A stretch of DNA of 64,000 nucleotides from assembly GCA_946478865.1 (NCBI GenBank), contig CAMLDO010000002.1, positions 186,001-250,000 of the forward strand, written 5' to 3'. The DNA is from an uncultured Methylobacillus sp. Its GTDB lineage: Bacteria > Pseudomonadota > Gammaproteobacteria > Burkholderiales > Methylophilaceae. The position numbers were made by a program, and so were the translations under genes. Positions 9,028 to 17,786 of the stretch are shown here, in pieces. How positions within the stretch are numbered: position 1 is the stretch's first letter; every line of letters starts with the position of its first letter. The notes under the pieces are model-generated. The model was not told where the DNA came from. It saw only the letters and a list, made by a program, of their open reading frames with translations, and did no database searches.

Positions 9028-9987
9028 ATGTCAGAACTACTGAAACGGATCGACGCCCGGACCAAGCTGGCAGGGTCCAACAAGCTGGAGATGCTGCTGT
9101 TCTCGCTGGGCAAGGACCAGCGCACGGGGCGCGAGGAGACCTTCGGCATCAACGTCTTCAAGGTTCGCGAGGTGATGCGGATTCCCGAAATCACCCGTGC
9201 TCCCGACATGCCGCCATCCGTAGAGGGCATGGTCAGTCTGCGCGGCAGCCTTGTTCCCGTGATCGATCTCATCAAGTACGTCGGCATCAAGAACGAGAAG
9301 CCGCCCGAAATCATGATCGTGACCGAATACAACGGTCACACCCAGGGTTTCCTCGTGGAAAGCGTGGACACGATACTTCGCGTCGACTGGTCCGCAATGA
9401 AGGTTCCGCCGGAAATGCTCACTGTCCAGATGGGCGGCCTCATTACCGCCGTGACGGAACTCAAGGACAAGCGCATCGTGATGATGATGGACGTCGAGAA
9501 AATACTCGCAGATACGTCCAGTTATGCCGACGACATCACGATTGCCGCGCTCGCCCCGCTCAATCTTGGCGAAAAAACCGTGTTTTTCACCGACGATTCG
9601 GTCGTGGCGCGCAAACAGATCCAGAAAACGCTGGAAGCGCTGGGCCTCAAGTTCATGTTTGCCACCAACGGCAAGGAAGCCTGGCAGGAATTGCAGAAGG
9701 TGGCCGCGCGAGCCGATGCAACGCATCAGCCCGTCAAGGATTTCGTCCAACTGATACTCACTGATGTAGAAATGCCTGAAATGGACGGCTACGTGCTGAC
9801 GCGCAATATCAAGAGCGATGCGCGCTTTTCCGGCGTTCCCGTGCTGATGCATTCATCGCTGTCCAGTTCGGCCAACCAGCATCTGGGCAAATCTGTCGGC
9901 GTGGACGAATACGTGCCGAAATTCGAGCCGCAAAAACTGGCTGAAGTTCTTTCCCGACTGCTGTCGGTGACGAGCAGTCGTGCCTGA
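9028..9987 (+). CDS. cheV: Chemotaxis coupling/response regulator protein CheV (first copy)
   Basis: A 319-residue protein with a CheW-like domain (about 1-165) joined to a receiver domain (about 185-315). The receiver phosphorylation site lies in the segment LILTDVEMPEMDGY. CheV couples chemoreceptors to CheA and may damp or adapt signalling when phosphorylated. Compared with the second CheV just downstream, this copy has a small insertion (DQRTGREE) after residue 28. No CheW gene is present in this cluster, so the CheV pair may provide the coupling function here, which is inference. A GGAG lies 10 nt before the ATG. Confidence 0.93.
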   Translation: MSELLKRIDARTKLAGSNKLEMLLFSLGKDQRTGREETFGINVFKVREVMRIPEITRAPDMPPSVEGMVSLRGSLVPVIDLIKYVGIKNEKPPEIMIVTEYNGHTQGFLVESVDTILRVDWSAMKVPPEMLTVQMGGLITAVTELKDKRIVMMMDVEKILADTSSYADDITIAALAPLNLGEKTVFFTDDSVVARKQIQKTLEALGLKFMFATNGKEAWQELQKVAARADATHQPVKDFVQLILTDVEMPEMDGYVLTRNIKSDARFSGVPVLMHSSLSSSANQHLGKSVGVDEYVPKFEPQKLAEVLSRLLSVTSSRA

Positions 9988-10000
9988 ACCCGGAGAAACG

Positions 10001-10945
10001 ATGAAAGATATGTCTCTCGACAACGACAACAACCTGCTGGACGCCATCGATGCCCGCACCAAGCTGGCAGGCTCCAACAAGATGGAAATTCTGCTGTTCT
10101 CCCTGGGCAGCGATGAAATCTTCGGCATCAACGTATTCAAGGTGCGCGAAGTCACCAACACTCCGAACATCACCAAGACTCCGAATGTTCCTCGCGGCGT
10201 GGAAGGCTTCATTTCCTTGCGCGGCAACATCATTCCCGTCATTTCGCTCGCCAGCTTCATCAATCTGGGCGAGACGGTGGAATGCACCAACCAGACCCTG
10301 ATCGTCACGGAATTCAGCCGCCATACGCAGGGATTCCTGGTGCATGAAGTGGACCGCATCATTCGCGTGGACTGGGACAAGGTCAAGCCGCCGCAGGACA
10401 TGCTGGCCGGCAACGAAGGCCTGATTACTGCAATCACCGAATTGCCTGACGGACGCCTGGTCTCCATTCTGGATGTCGAGCAATTGCTGGCCGCGGCGAT
10501 CGGCGAACCGGACATTCCGGAACTGGCTGCCTTCAATGACAACGTCGAACGTTATATTTTCTTTGCGGACGACTCCCAGGTTGCACGCAAGAGCATCGTT
10601 TCCGTGCTGGACCGCATGAGCATCAAGTACCAGCAGGCCAACAACGGCATTGAAGCATGGGAAAAGCTTAAAGGCTTGGCCGCACGCGCGCAGCAGGAAA
10701 ACCGCCCGCTCTATGAATCGTTGCGCCTGATTCTCACCGATGCGGAAATGCCGGAAATGGACGGGTACGTGCTCACCAAGAACATCAAGAACGACCGCCG
10801 CTTCGACGGCATTCCGGTCGTGATGCATTCTTCGCTTTCTTCGCAAGCCAACAAGACCATGGGATTGCAGGCTGGAGTGGATGCCTATGTGCCCAAGTTC
10901 GACCCGATCATCCTGTCGGAAACCTTGCGTCCCTTACTCGTATAA
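10001..10945 (+). CDS. cheV: Chemotaxis coupling/response regulator protein CheV (second copy)
   Basis: This 314-residue protein has the same CheW-like plus receiver architecture as the gene before it and much sequence in common (for example IDARTKLAGSNK near the N-terminus of both), so it looks like a tandem duplication. The receiver site lies in LILTDAEMPEMDGY. I chose the ATG at 10001 because CGGAGA sits just upstream; a GTG at 9980 would overlap the first cheV and has no ribosome binding site advantage. It is followed by cheY after 27 bp. The two copies probably serve different receptors or have diverged in phosphorylation kinetics. Confidence 0.93.
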   Translation: MKDMSLDNDNNLLDAIDARTKLAGSNKMEILLFSLGSDEIFGINVFKVREVTNTPNITKTPNVPRGVEGFISLRGNIIPVISLASFINLGETVECTNQTLIVTEFSRHTQGFLVHEVDRIIRVDWDKVKPPQDMLAGNEGLITAITELPDGRLVSILDVEQLLAAAIGEPDIPELAAFNDNVERYIFFADDSQVARKSIVSVLDRMSIKYQQANNGIEAWEKLKGLAARAQQENRPLYESLRLILTDAEMPEMDGYVLTKNIKNDRRFDGIPVVMHSSLSSQANKTMGLQAGVDAYVPKFDPIILSETLRPLLV

Positions 10946-10972
10946 CCTAATAGAAAGTCATGGGGTCATTTA

Positions 10973-11362
10973 ATGGCTGATAAAAACCTTAAGTTTCTGA
11001 TTGTGGACGACTTCTCGACCATGCGTCGGATCGTTCGCAACCTGCTGAAGGAATTGGGCTTCACCAACGCCGACGAAGCGGAAGACGGTGTGGTCGCCTT
11101 GCAAAAGCTGAAATCCGGCAGCTTCCAGTTCGTGGTGAGCGACTGGAACATGCCCAACATGACCGGTATCGAACTGCTGCGGGCGATTCGTGCGGATGGC
11201 GATCTCAAGCACCTGCCTGTGCTCATGGTGACGGCGGAAGCCAAGAAGGAAAACATCATCGAGGCAGCCCAGGCCGGTGCCAGCGGCTACGTGGTCAAGC
11301 CCTTCACGGCCGCCACGCTCGAAGAAAAACTGAACAAAGTCTTTGAAAAACACGGGTTGTAA
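10973..11362 (+). CDS. cheY: Chemotaxis response regulator CheY
   Basis: A 129-residue single receiver domain with the classic CheY residues: acidic pair Asp12/Asp13, phospho-acceptor Asp57, Thr87 and Lys109. The segment [12 protein letters not shown] is near-identical to enterobacterial CheY. Phospho-CheY made by CheA diffuses to FliM in the switch and changes rotation sense. It lies directly before cheZ, its phosphatase, and in the same operon as cheA. Confidence 0.97.
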   Translation: MADKNLKFLIVDDFSTMRRIVRNLLKELGFTNADEAEDGVVALQKLKSGSFQFVVSDWNMPNMTGIELLRAIRADGDLKHLPVLMVTAEAKKENIIEAAQAGASGYVVKPFTAATLEEKLNKVFEKHGL

Positions 11363-11376
11363 GAGGGAGCACTTAG

Positions 11377-12141
11377 GTGAGTACTGAAAACGGCGATTCC
11401 GACGAACTCGAAGCACTATTCGACAGCATTGCGCAGGCCCACATCGATAAGCCTGCAGCTGCCACCGCAGAACCGGTCAAGACGGCTCCGGCCTCTGTCG
11501 CTCAAGAGACAGCCCTCGCGGCAACCGAGAACGAGGGTGCGGAAGAAGTGCATGCCCGCATCGGCCATCTCACGCGCGCCCTGCACGACACCTTGCGCGA
11601 ACTGGGATACGACAAGTCGCTGGAGCGTGCCGTGGGCAAGATTCCCGATGCACGCGACCGCCTGAATTACATTTCAACCCTGACGGAGCAGGCGGCAGTC
11701 AAGACGCTCAATGCCGTCGAGGAAACCAAGCCGCTGCAACAGAAGCTCGAATCCGGCGCCAGCCAGCTTTCCGCACGCTGGCAAGAGCTGTTCGAACGCA
11801 AGCTGGACACCGAGCAGTTCAAGGCTTTGGTGCACCAGACACGCAGCTATCTGCAGGAAGTGCCTCTCAATACCAAGGCCACCAATGCCCAGTTGATGGA
11901 TATCGTCATGGCGCAGGACTATCAGGATCTGACGGGCCAGGTGATCAAGAAACTGTCAGACACCGTCCAGCAACTGGAAAACCAGCTGGTCAACCTGCTC
12001 ATCGCGACGATGTCGGAAGAGAAGAAAAAGGAAATCGACAACTCACTGCTCAACGGCCCGATCGTGAATACGGACGGTCGCACCGATATCGTTACCAGCC
12101 AGGCTCAGGTGGACGATTTGCTGGAAAGCCTGGGATTCTGA
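11377..12141 (+). CDS. cheZ: CheY phosphatase CheZ
   Basis: A 254-residue protein with the CheZ catalytic motif AQDYQDLTGQVIKK in the long helical bundle and a C-terminal CheY-binding tail ending QVDDLLESLGF. It accelerates removal of the phosphate from CheY. The start is a GTG with GAGGGAGC seven nt upstream. The N-terminal 50 residues are an Ala/Pro-rich extension. It lies 14 bp after cheY. Confidence 0.96.
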   Translation: MSTENGDSDELEALFDSIAQAHIDKPAAATAEPVKTAPASVAQETALAATENEGAEEVHARIGHLTRALHDTLRELGYDKSLERAVGKIPDARDRLNYISTLTEQAAVKTLNAVEETKPLQQKLESGASQLSARWQELFERKLDTEQFKALVHQTRSYLQEVPLNTKATNAQLMDIVMAQDYQDLTGQVIKKLSDTVQQLENQLVNLLIATMSEEKKKEIDNSLLNGPIVNTDGRTDIVTSQAQVDDLLESLGF

Positions 12142-12158
12142 GTTACTAAGGAAAGATC

Positions 12159-13985
12159 ATGAGTGATTTCGCTGGCATGGAGGACATGCTGCAGGATTTC
12201 CTGACGGAGGCCTCGGACCTGCTTTCGGGCGTCGACAACAAGCTGGTCGATCTCGAAAAGCGCCCGGACGACAAGGAACTGCTGAATGATATCTTCCGCG
12301 GGTTTCATACCATCAAGGGTGGCGCAGGCTTCCTCAACGCCACGGAAATGGTGAAGCTCTGCCACCGGACGGAAAACCTGTTCGACAAGCTGCGCAACTC
12401 GGAACTGCAACTCACACCCGCCATCATGGACGTCATCATGGCTTCCACCGGCGTCGTACGCGACATGTTTGGCGAGCTTTCCTCGTCCAAGCAACCCTCC
12501 CCGGCTGACCCGAACCTGTTGTCATCGCTGGATGCCGTACTGGCCGGCGAAGCGCCTGTTGCGGCTCCCGCTGCGCCTCAAGTCGCTGCTACACCGGCAG
12601 CCACTGTCGCGGGATTCAACGGTGAGCCGGACTGGAACCAGCTGTTTCACAGCCTTGTCGGCGGCGACACGCACGTAGCGGAAGTTACACCTGTACCGGC
12701 CCCAGCCTCTGCGCAGCCCGTGCCTGTAAAGCCGACGCCTGCAGCGCGCCCGGCCGCTGTGGGTTCCGCCGCGGTAGCGGCTGCAGCCAAGGACACCACC
12801 ATACGCGTCGATACTGCTCGCCTCGATCAGGTGCTGAACCTGTCCGGCGAAATCGGCCTGACCAAGAACCGCCTGACCTGTCTGCGCGCCGCGATCATGC
12901 AGGGCAAGGTAGATCAGGAAACGATCAAGGACCTGGACGAAGCCGTCAGCCATCTGGATCTGCTGGTCGGCGACCTGCAGAATGCAGTCATGAAGACCCG
13001 CATGCAGCCCATCGGCCGCCTGTTCCAGAAATATCCTCGCTTGGCGCGCGATGTGGCACGCCAACTGGGCAAGGACGTGGAACTGGTGCTGTCCGGTGAA
13101 GAAACCGAAATCGACAAGACCATGATCGAGGATCTCAACGATCCGCTGGTCCACCTCATCCGCAATGCGGTCGACCACGGCGTCGATACGCCGGAAGAGC
13201 GCGCTGCCGCAGGCAAGCCGGCCAAGAGCCTGGTGCACCTCTCCGCGGAACAGGTGGGCGATCACATTATCATCGAGATCACCGACGACGGTCGCGGCAT
13301 CCGCGCCGATGTCATTCGCCAGAAGGCGATCGAGAAGGGCCTCATCGATATCGAAACCGCCAACAGCCTGGACGAAAAGCAGAGCCTCAACCTGATCTTC
13401 CTGCCCGGCTTCTCGACCAAGGACCAGATTTCGGACGTTTCCGGCCGTGGCGTGGGTATGGACGTGGTCAAGACCAATATCCAGAAACTCAACGGCCGCG
13501 TGGACGTAACTTCGGTGGTTGGGCAGGGCTCCACCTTCCGCATCATGCTGCCGCTGACACTGGCGATTCTGCCAGTGCTCATGGTACGGCTCGGAACCCA
13601 GCCTTTCGCGGTGCCGCTGTCCATGGTGCGCGAAATCCTGCCGATCCGCTCCGAGGATGTCCAGCGCGTTTCCGGCAAGGCGACCATGATCGTCCGCGAG
13701 GAAGTACTGCCGATCCGCACTCTTGCCAGCCTCATCGGCTGGCCGGTCACCGGCGTTCCGTCGTTCGGCGTGCTCATGCAGTGTGGCGAAAGCAATTTCA
13801 TCCTGGCCATCGACAGTTTCATCGGTCAGGCCGACGTGGTCATCAAACCGCTGCACGATATCAAGCCCAAGGGAATTGCAGGCGCGACATTGACCGGCGA
13901 CGGCGCTATCGTGCTTGTGCTGGATATGGAAGCATTGCTGAGCGGCGGCTCGCAACAGGACACCAAGGCTGCTCTTTTTGCCTGA
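12159..13985 (+). CDS. cheA: Chemotaxis histidine kinase CheA lacking the P2 domain
   Basis: A 608-residue CheA. P1 (HPt) carries phospho-His50 in FHTIKGGAG. A P3 dimerisation helix pair spans about residues 213-280. P4, the ATP-binding kinase core, is about 280-465 (HLIRNAVDHG N box, DDGRGI and GRGVGMDV G boxes). P5, the CheW-like domain, is about 470-605. Between P1 and P3 there are only about 85 Ala/Pro-rich residues (125-212), with a short EPDWNQLFHSL segment and no folded P2 CheY-docking domain. Phosphotransfer to CheY and the CheVs must then occur without docking through P2. It lies 17 bp after cheZ. Confidence 0.95.
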   Translation: MSDFAGMEDMLQDFLTEASDLLSGVDNKLVDLEKRPDDKELLNDIFRGFHTIKGGAGFLNATEMVKLCHRTENLFDKLRNSELQLTPAIMDVIMASTGVVRDMFGELSSSKQPSPADPNLLSSLDAVLAGEAPVAAPAAPQVAATPAATVAGFNGEPDWNQLFHSLVGGDTHVAEVTPVPAPASAQPVPVKPTPAARPAAVGSAAVAAAAKDTTIRVDTARLDQVLNLSGEIGLTKNRLTCLRAAIMQGKVDQETIKDLDEAVSHLDLLVGDLQNAVMKTRMQPIGRLFQKYPRLARDVARQLGKDVELVLSGEETEIDKTMIEDLNDPLVHLIRNAVDHGVDTPEERAAAGKPAKSLVHLSAEQVGDHIIIEITDDGRGIRADVIRQKAIEKGLIDIETANSLDEKQSLNLIFLPGFSTKDQISDVSGRGVGMDVVKTNIQKLNGRVDVTSVVGQGSTFRIMLPLTLAILPVLMVRLGTQPFAVPLSMVREILPIRSEDVQRVSGKATMIVREEVLPIRTLASLIGWPVTGVPSFGVLMQCGESNFILAIDSFIGQADVVIKPLHDIKPKGIAGATLTGDGAIVLVLDMEALLSGGSQQDTKAALFA

Positions 13986-14069
13986 ACGGGGCAACGGTAG
14001 TATCAACGATTCGAGCAACAAACCTGCCGGACATGGGCTCCCCTGCCGGCGACTATAACGGAAAATAAA

Positions 14070-15284
14070 ATGCACGATCATGCATTTATCGGGCGTCAGC
14101 CCATACTCGACGCGAAACAGCAAATCATTGCGTATGAATTGCTATTCCGCGACAGCGCCAGCGCCAGCGATGCGGTCATCGAAGACAACCTGAAATCCTG
14201 CGCGCGCGTCCTCGTCAACACCATGTCCGACATGGGCGCGCAATGGCTGCTGGGCGACAAGCTCGCATTCATCAATGTCAGCGAAGAACTGCTGCATAGC
14301 GAATTCCTCGAGCTGCTGCCCCCGCAGCGCACCGTGCTCGAAGTGCTGGAAAACGTTCCGGCCAGCGAGGCTGTGATACAACGCCTGCGAGAACTGCGCG
14401 AGCAGGGCTTTCAGGTGGCGCTCGACGACTTCATCCCGACGGCGGAAACCATTCCGCTGCTGAAGACTGCCAACTACGTGAAGCTTGATGTACATGAGCA
14501 CGGCCTGGAAAAAACCGGCAAGCTCATTGCCCAGCTCAAGTCCCTGCCGGTCAAGCTGGTGGCAGAAAAAGTTGAAACGCACGAAGAGTTCGAAGCCTGC
14601 AAGAAAATGGGCTTCCAGTTCTTCCAGGGCTATTATTTCGCTCATCCGGAAACCCTGACCGCGCGCGTCATCAACCCTTCCTACGCCGCTGTGCTGGATC
14701 TGCTCAACATGGTGAGCAAGGATGCAGACGTCAAGGACGTGGAAACCGGTTTCAAGCGCGACCCGGCACTGTCGTTCAAGCTGCTGCGCTACATCAACTC
14801 GGTGGGCTTCGGCCTGTCGTGTGAAATCCAGTCGATCCGTCATGCGCTGACCATTCTGGGTACCAAACAGCTCTATCGCTGGCTCACGCTGCTTATGGTG
14901 ACGGCGGGGGAAAATGCCGCGGCGCCAGCGCTCATGAAGACGGCGATCACGCGTGGCCGCCTCACAGAACTGCTGGGCACCGATTTCTTCGACAAGAACG
15001 ATCGCGACAACCTGTTCATCGTGGGCGTGTTCTCGCTGCTCGATGCAATGCTGGAAATGCCGATGGACCAAGTGCTGGAGAAGGTACTGCTGCCCGAGCC
15101 GGTCACCGACGCCCTGCTCAATCGCGAAGGCATCTACGGCCCCTTCCTGCAACTGGCCGAAGCCGTCGAGAACGGCGACGGGCCACGTATTGCGGAACTT
15201 GCGGCTTCCCTGCAGTACGATCCGGACAAGGTCAACGACTGCCACATCGCCGCCCTCGCATGGGTGGAAAGCCTGGGCATCTGA
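14070..15284 (+). CDS. EAL-HDOD signalling protein (YuxH type), EAL motif degenerate
   Basis: A 404-residue protein with an N-terminal EAL-like fold (about 1-190) and a C-terminal HDOD domain (about 200-390). Where active phosphodiesterases have the EAL signature this protein has ELL (in AYELLFRD), and the catalytic DDFG appears as LDDFIP. It probably does not cleave c-di-GMP and may bind it or a protein partner instead. It lies between cheA and pilU on the same strand, 84 bp after cheA, suggesting a link between chemotaxis or motility and twitching. The biological role of this family is little known. Confidence 0.85.
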   Translation: MHDHAFIGRQPILDAKQQIIAYELLFRDSASASDAVIEDNLKSCARVLVNTMSDMGAQWLLGDKLAFINVSEELLHSEFLELLPPQRTVLEVLENVPASEAVIQRLRELREQGFQVALDDFIPTAETIPLLKTANYVKLDVHEHGLEKTGKLIAQLKSLPVKLVAEKVETHEEFEACKKMGFQFFQGYYFAHPETLTARVINPSYAAVLDLLNMVSKDADVKDVETGFKRDPALSFKLLRYINSVGFGLSCEIQSIRHALTILGTKQLYRWLTLLMVTAGENAAAPALMKTAITRGRLTELLGTDFFDKNDRDNLFIVGVFSLLDAMLEMPMDQVLEKVLLPEPVTDALLNREGIYGPFLQLAEAVENGDGPRIAELAASLQYDPDKVNDCHIAALAWVESLGI

Positions 15285-15306
15285 TCCGTAAAACGGCGAG
15301 CACGGC

Positions 15307-16494
15307 ATGACCAACGAACAGGCACTGGCTTACATGCACAATCTTCTCCGCGTGATGCTGGAGAAGAAAGCTTCCGATCTTTTCATCTCGGCGGACTTTC
15401 CGCCCGCGATGAAAATCGACGGCAAGATGACGCCGCTCAACGCGCAGCGCCTCACCGGCGAGCATACCCGCGCCTTCGCCAATGCGCTCATGAACGACAA
15501 GCAGCGCAAGGAGTTCGCGGACACCAAGGAATGCAATTTCGCGATCTGGCCCAAGGAAATCGGCCGCTTCCGCGTCAATGTATTCGTGCAGCAGGAAAAC
15601 GTCGGCATGGTGCTGCGCACCATCACGACCAAGATTCCCAATTTCGACGAAATGGGTCTGCCGCAGCAACTCAAGGAAGTGATGATGGCCAAGCGCGGCC
15701 TCATCATCCTGGTCGGCGGCACCGGCTCCGGCAAGTCCACCACGCTCGCAGCGATGATCGACTATCGCAACGAGAACAGCCACGGCCACATCATCACCAT
15801 CGAAGACCCGGTGGAATACGTACATCCGAGCAAGAATTGCCTCATCACGCACCGGGAAGTGGGCCGCGATACCAACGACTGGTTCAGCGCACTCAAGAAC
15901 ACGCTGCGTCAGGCGCCGGACGTGATCCTCATCGGCGAAATCCGCGACCGCGAGACCATGGAGTTCGCGCTCGCCTTCGCCGAAACCGGCCATTTGTGCA
16001 TGGCGACGCTGCATGCCAACAGCGCCAACCAGGCGCTGGATCGCATCATCAACTTCTTCCCGGAGGAGCGCCATGCGCAATTGCACATGGATATCTCGCT
16101 CAACCTGCGCGCCTTCGTTTCGCAACGCCTCGTGCCCAAAAAAGGCGGCGGACGCTGCGCCGCGATCGAAATCCTGCTCAATTCGCCACTGGTGTCCGAC
16201 CTCATCCTCAAGGGCGAGACCAATATGGTGAAGGAGGCGATGGCCAAGTCGGTCGAGCTCGGCATGCAGACTTTCGACCAGGCGCTGTTCAACCTGTGTG
16301 AGGAAGGCCGCATCACCGAGGACGACGCGCTGCGCAATGCCGACTCGATCAATGAGCTGCGCCTCAAGTTCAAGCTGCACGGCAAGAATTCCAGCGCCAA
16401 GGATGCCGACTCGCGCATCGACCATCTGTCGCTGCACGAGGAAGAGCCGGAAGAAGAAACAACCGACGATCCGTCGGCTGCGCCCAAGGCATAA
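15307..16494 (+). CDS. pilU: Type IV pilus retraction ATPase PilU
   Basis: A 395-residue secretion-type ATPase. Walker A GGTGSGKST lies at residues 137-145. An Asp box (TIEDPVEY), Walker B (VILIGEIRDRE) and His box (ATLHANSANQAL) follow. The HREVGRDT segment and the acidic C-terminal tail (rich in Glu and Asp) favour PilU over PilT. PilU is the accessory motor that aids PilT in pilus retraction and twitching. pilT, usually adjacent to pilU, is not in this window. Confidence 0.92.
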   Translation: MTNEQALAYMHNLLRVMLEKKASDLFISADFPPAMKIDGKMTPLNAQRLTGEHTRAFANALMNDKQRKEFADTKECNFAIWPKEIGRFRVNVFVQQENVGMVLRTITTKIPNFDEMGLPQQLKEVMMAKRGLIILVGGTGSGKSTTLAAMIDYRNENSHGHIITIEDPVEYVHPSKNCLITHREVGRDTNDWFSALKNTLRQAPDVILIGEIRDRETMEFALAFAETGHLCMATLHANSANQALDRIINFFPEERHAQLHMDISLNLRAFVSQRLVPKKGGGRCAAIEILLNSPLVSDLILKGETNMVKEAMAKSVELGMQTFDQALFNLCEEGRITEDDALRNADSINELRLKFKLHGKNSSAKDADSRIDHLSLHEEEPEEETTDDPSAAPKA

Positions 16495-16497
16495 CCC

Positions 16498-16821
16498 ATG
16501 GAAATCGGATTGCTCGTGGCGGTCGCCATTGCCGCCTGGATCTGGCTGGATGGCATCAAGGCGCGTGAAATCGCCGTGGCCGCAGGTCAGCAGGCCGCCG
16601 AAAAATACGGCCTGCAATTCCTCGATGAAACCGTCGCCATGACCCGGCTGCGTGCGGGACGCAACAGCTACGGACGCATGCAGTTGAAGCGCACCTACGG
16701 TTTCGAGGTCAGCGACACCGGCTCGGATCGTCTTCCGTGCAGTGTCACGCTACTCGGCAAACGCGTGGAGTCCATCGACATTCCACCGCATCGCGACAGC
16801 AACGTCGTTCGCCTCTACTGA
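16498..16821 (+). CDS. DUF3301 family membrane-anchored protein
   Basis: A 107-residue protein with one N-terminal hydrophobic segment (about residues 4-20) and a short soluble domain rich in Arg, with a RRAGRNSYGRM-like region around residue 55. It resembles the small DUF3301 family of unknown function found in beta- and gammaproteobacteria. It starts 3 bp after the pilU stop, so it is in the pilU operon. It ends 10 bp before the likely gluQ start. Nothing in the sequence gives a reaction. Confidence 0.75.
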   Translation: MEIGLLVAVAIAAWIWLDGIKAREIAVAAGQQAAEKYGLQFLDETVAMTRLRAGRNSYGRMQLKRTYGFEVSDTGSDRLPCSVTLLGKRVESIDIPPHRDSNVVRLY

Positions 16822-16831
16822 TTTTCCTTCG

Positions 16832-17734
16832 ATGGCAGGCGCCCCTTACCGCGGCCGTTTCGCCCCTTCTCCCACCGGCCTTTTGCATTTCGGCTCACTG
16901 GTCGCCGCTGTCGGCAGCTATCTGGAAGCCAGGACACATAATGGGGAATGGCTGGTGCGCATCGAGGATATCGATCCGCCACGCGAGATGCCGGGTGCCG
17001 CTGAAGACATATTGCGGACATTGGAAACATATGGATTCGAGTGGGACGGACCGGTGGAATACCAGAGCCGCCGCAGCGCATTCTACGAAGCCGCGCTGGA
17101 GCAGTTGAGGCGCGACGGCATGCTCTACCCTTGTGGTTGCACCCGCAAGGAGATCGCCGATTCGGCCGTTGCGGGACTGGATGGCCCCGTCTATCCCGGC
17201 ACTTGCCGCAACGGTCTGGCGCCCGGCAAGGAAGCGCGTGCCTGGCGTGTGCGCGCCGATACCGAAGACATCATCTTCGAGGATGGAATACAGGGAACGA
17301 TACGGCAGAACCTGCGGCGCGACGTCGGCGACTTCGTATTGAAACGTGCAGACGGCTTCTATGCCTACCAGCTGGCCGTGGTCGTGGACGATGCAGAGCA
17401 AGGCATGACCCATATCGTGCGCGGCTCGGACCTGCTCGATTCCACCTCGCGCCAGATTCACCTGCAACGCCTGCTCGGCTACCCCCATCCGCACTACGCG
17501 CACCTGCCCGTAGCGGCCAATGAAGCAGGCGAGAAACTGAGCAAGCAGACCCGCGCCGCACCTTTATCGACTGACAACGCGGTGGAAAAGCTGTGGCAGG
17601 CGCTGGATTTTCTTGGGCAGCAGCCTGACCGCTCGCTGCTGGACGCCTCACGCGACGAAATATGGCAATGGGCACGTCGTCACTGGCGCCTTGCTGCCAT
17701 TCCCCGCCAGCGCAGCATCCTCTGGAAAGAATGA
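16832..17734 (+). CDS. gluQ: Glutamyl-Q tRNA(Asp) synthetase
   Basis: A 300-residue truncated glutamyl-tRNA synthetase paralogue that attaches glutamate to queuosine in tRNA(Asp). The class I HIGH-type motif HFGS is in FAPSPTGLLHFGSL near the N-terminus, the KMSKS-type motif is KLSKQ, and a zinc-binding CGC...C cluster lies around residues 100-125. The anticodon-binding C-terminal half of GluRS is missing, as normal for this family. I chose the ATG at 16832; the frame is open further upstream into the DUF3301 gene, but that part does not resemble the family. Confidence 0.95.
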   Translation: MAGAPYRGRFAPSPTGLLHFGSLVAAVGSYLEARTHNGEWLVRIEDIDPPREMPGAAEDILRTLETYGFEWDGPVEYQSRRSAFYEAALEQLRRDGMLYPCGCTRKEIADSAVAGLDGPVYPGTCRNGLAPGKEARAWRVRADTEDIIFEDGIQGTIRQNLRRDVGDFVLKRADGFYAYQLAVVVDDAEQGMTHIVRGSDLLDSTSRQIHLQRLLGYPHPHYAHLPVAANEAGEKLSKQTRAAPLSTDNAVEKLWQALDFLGQQPDRSLLDASRDEIWQWARRHWRLAAIPRQRSILWKE

Positions 17735-17786
17735 CGGACCTGCGAGAGGCCCGTCTGGTTAACGACATTGTGCTGCAACACCCAGC

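Noticed and set aside
16742..16831. Upstream extension of gluQ by 30 residues
   Set aside because: The frame is open, but it lies inside the DUF3301 gene, has no ribosome binding site logic, and GluQ proteins begin near the FAPSPTG motif.
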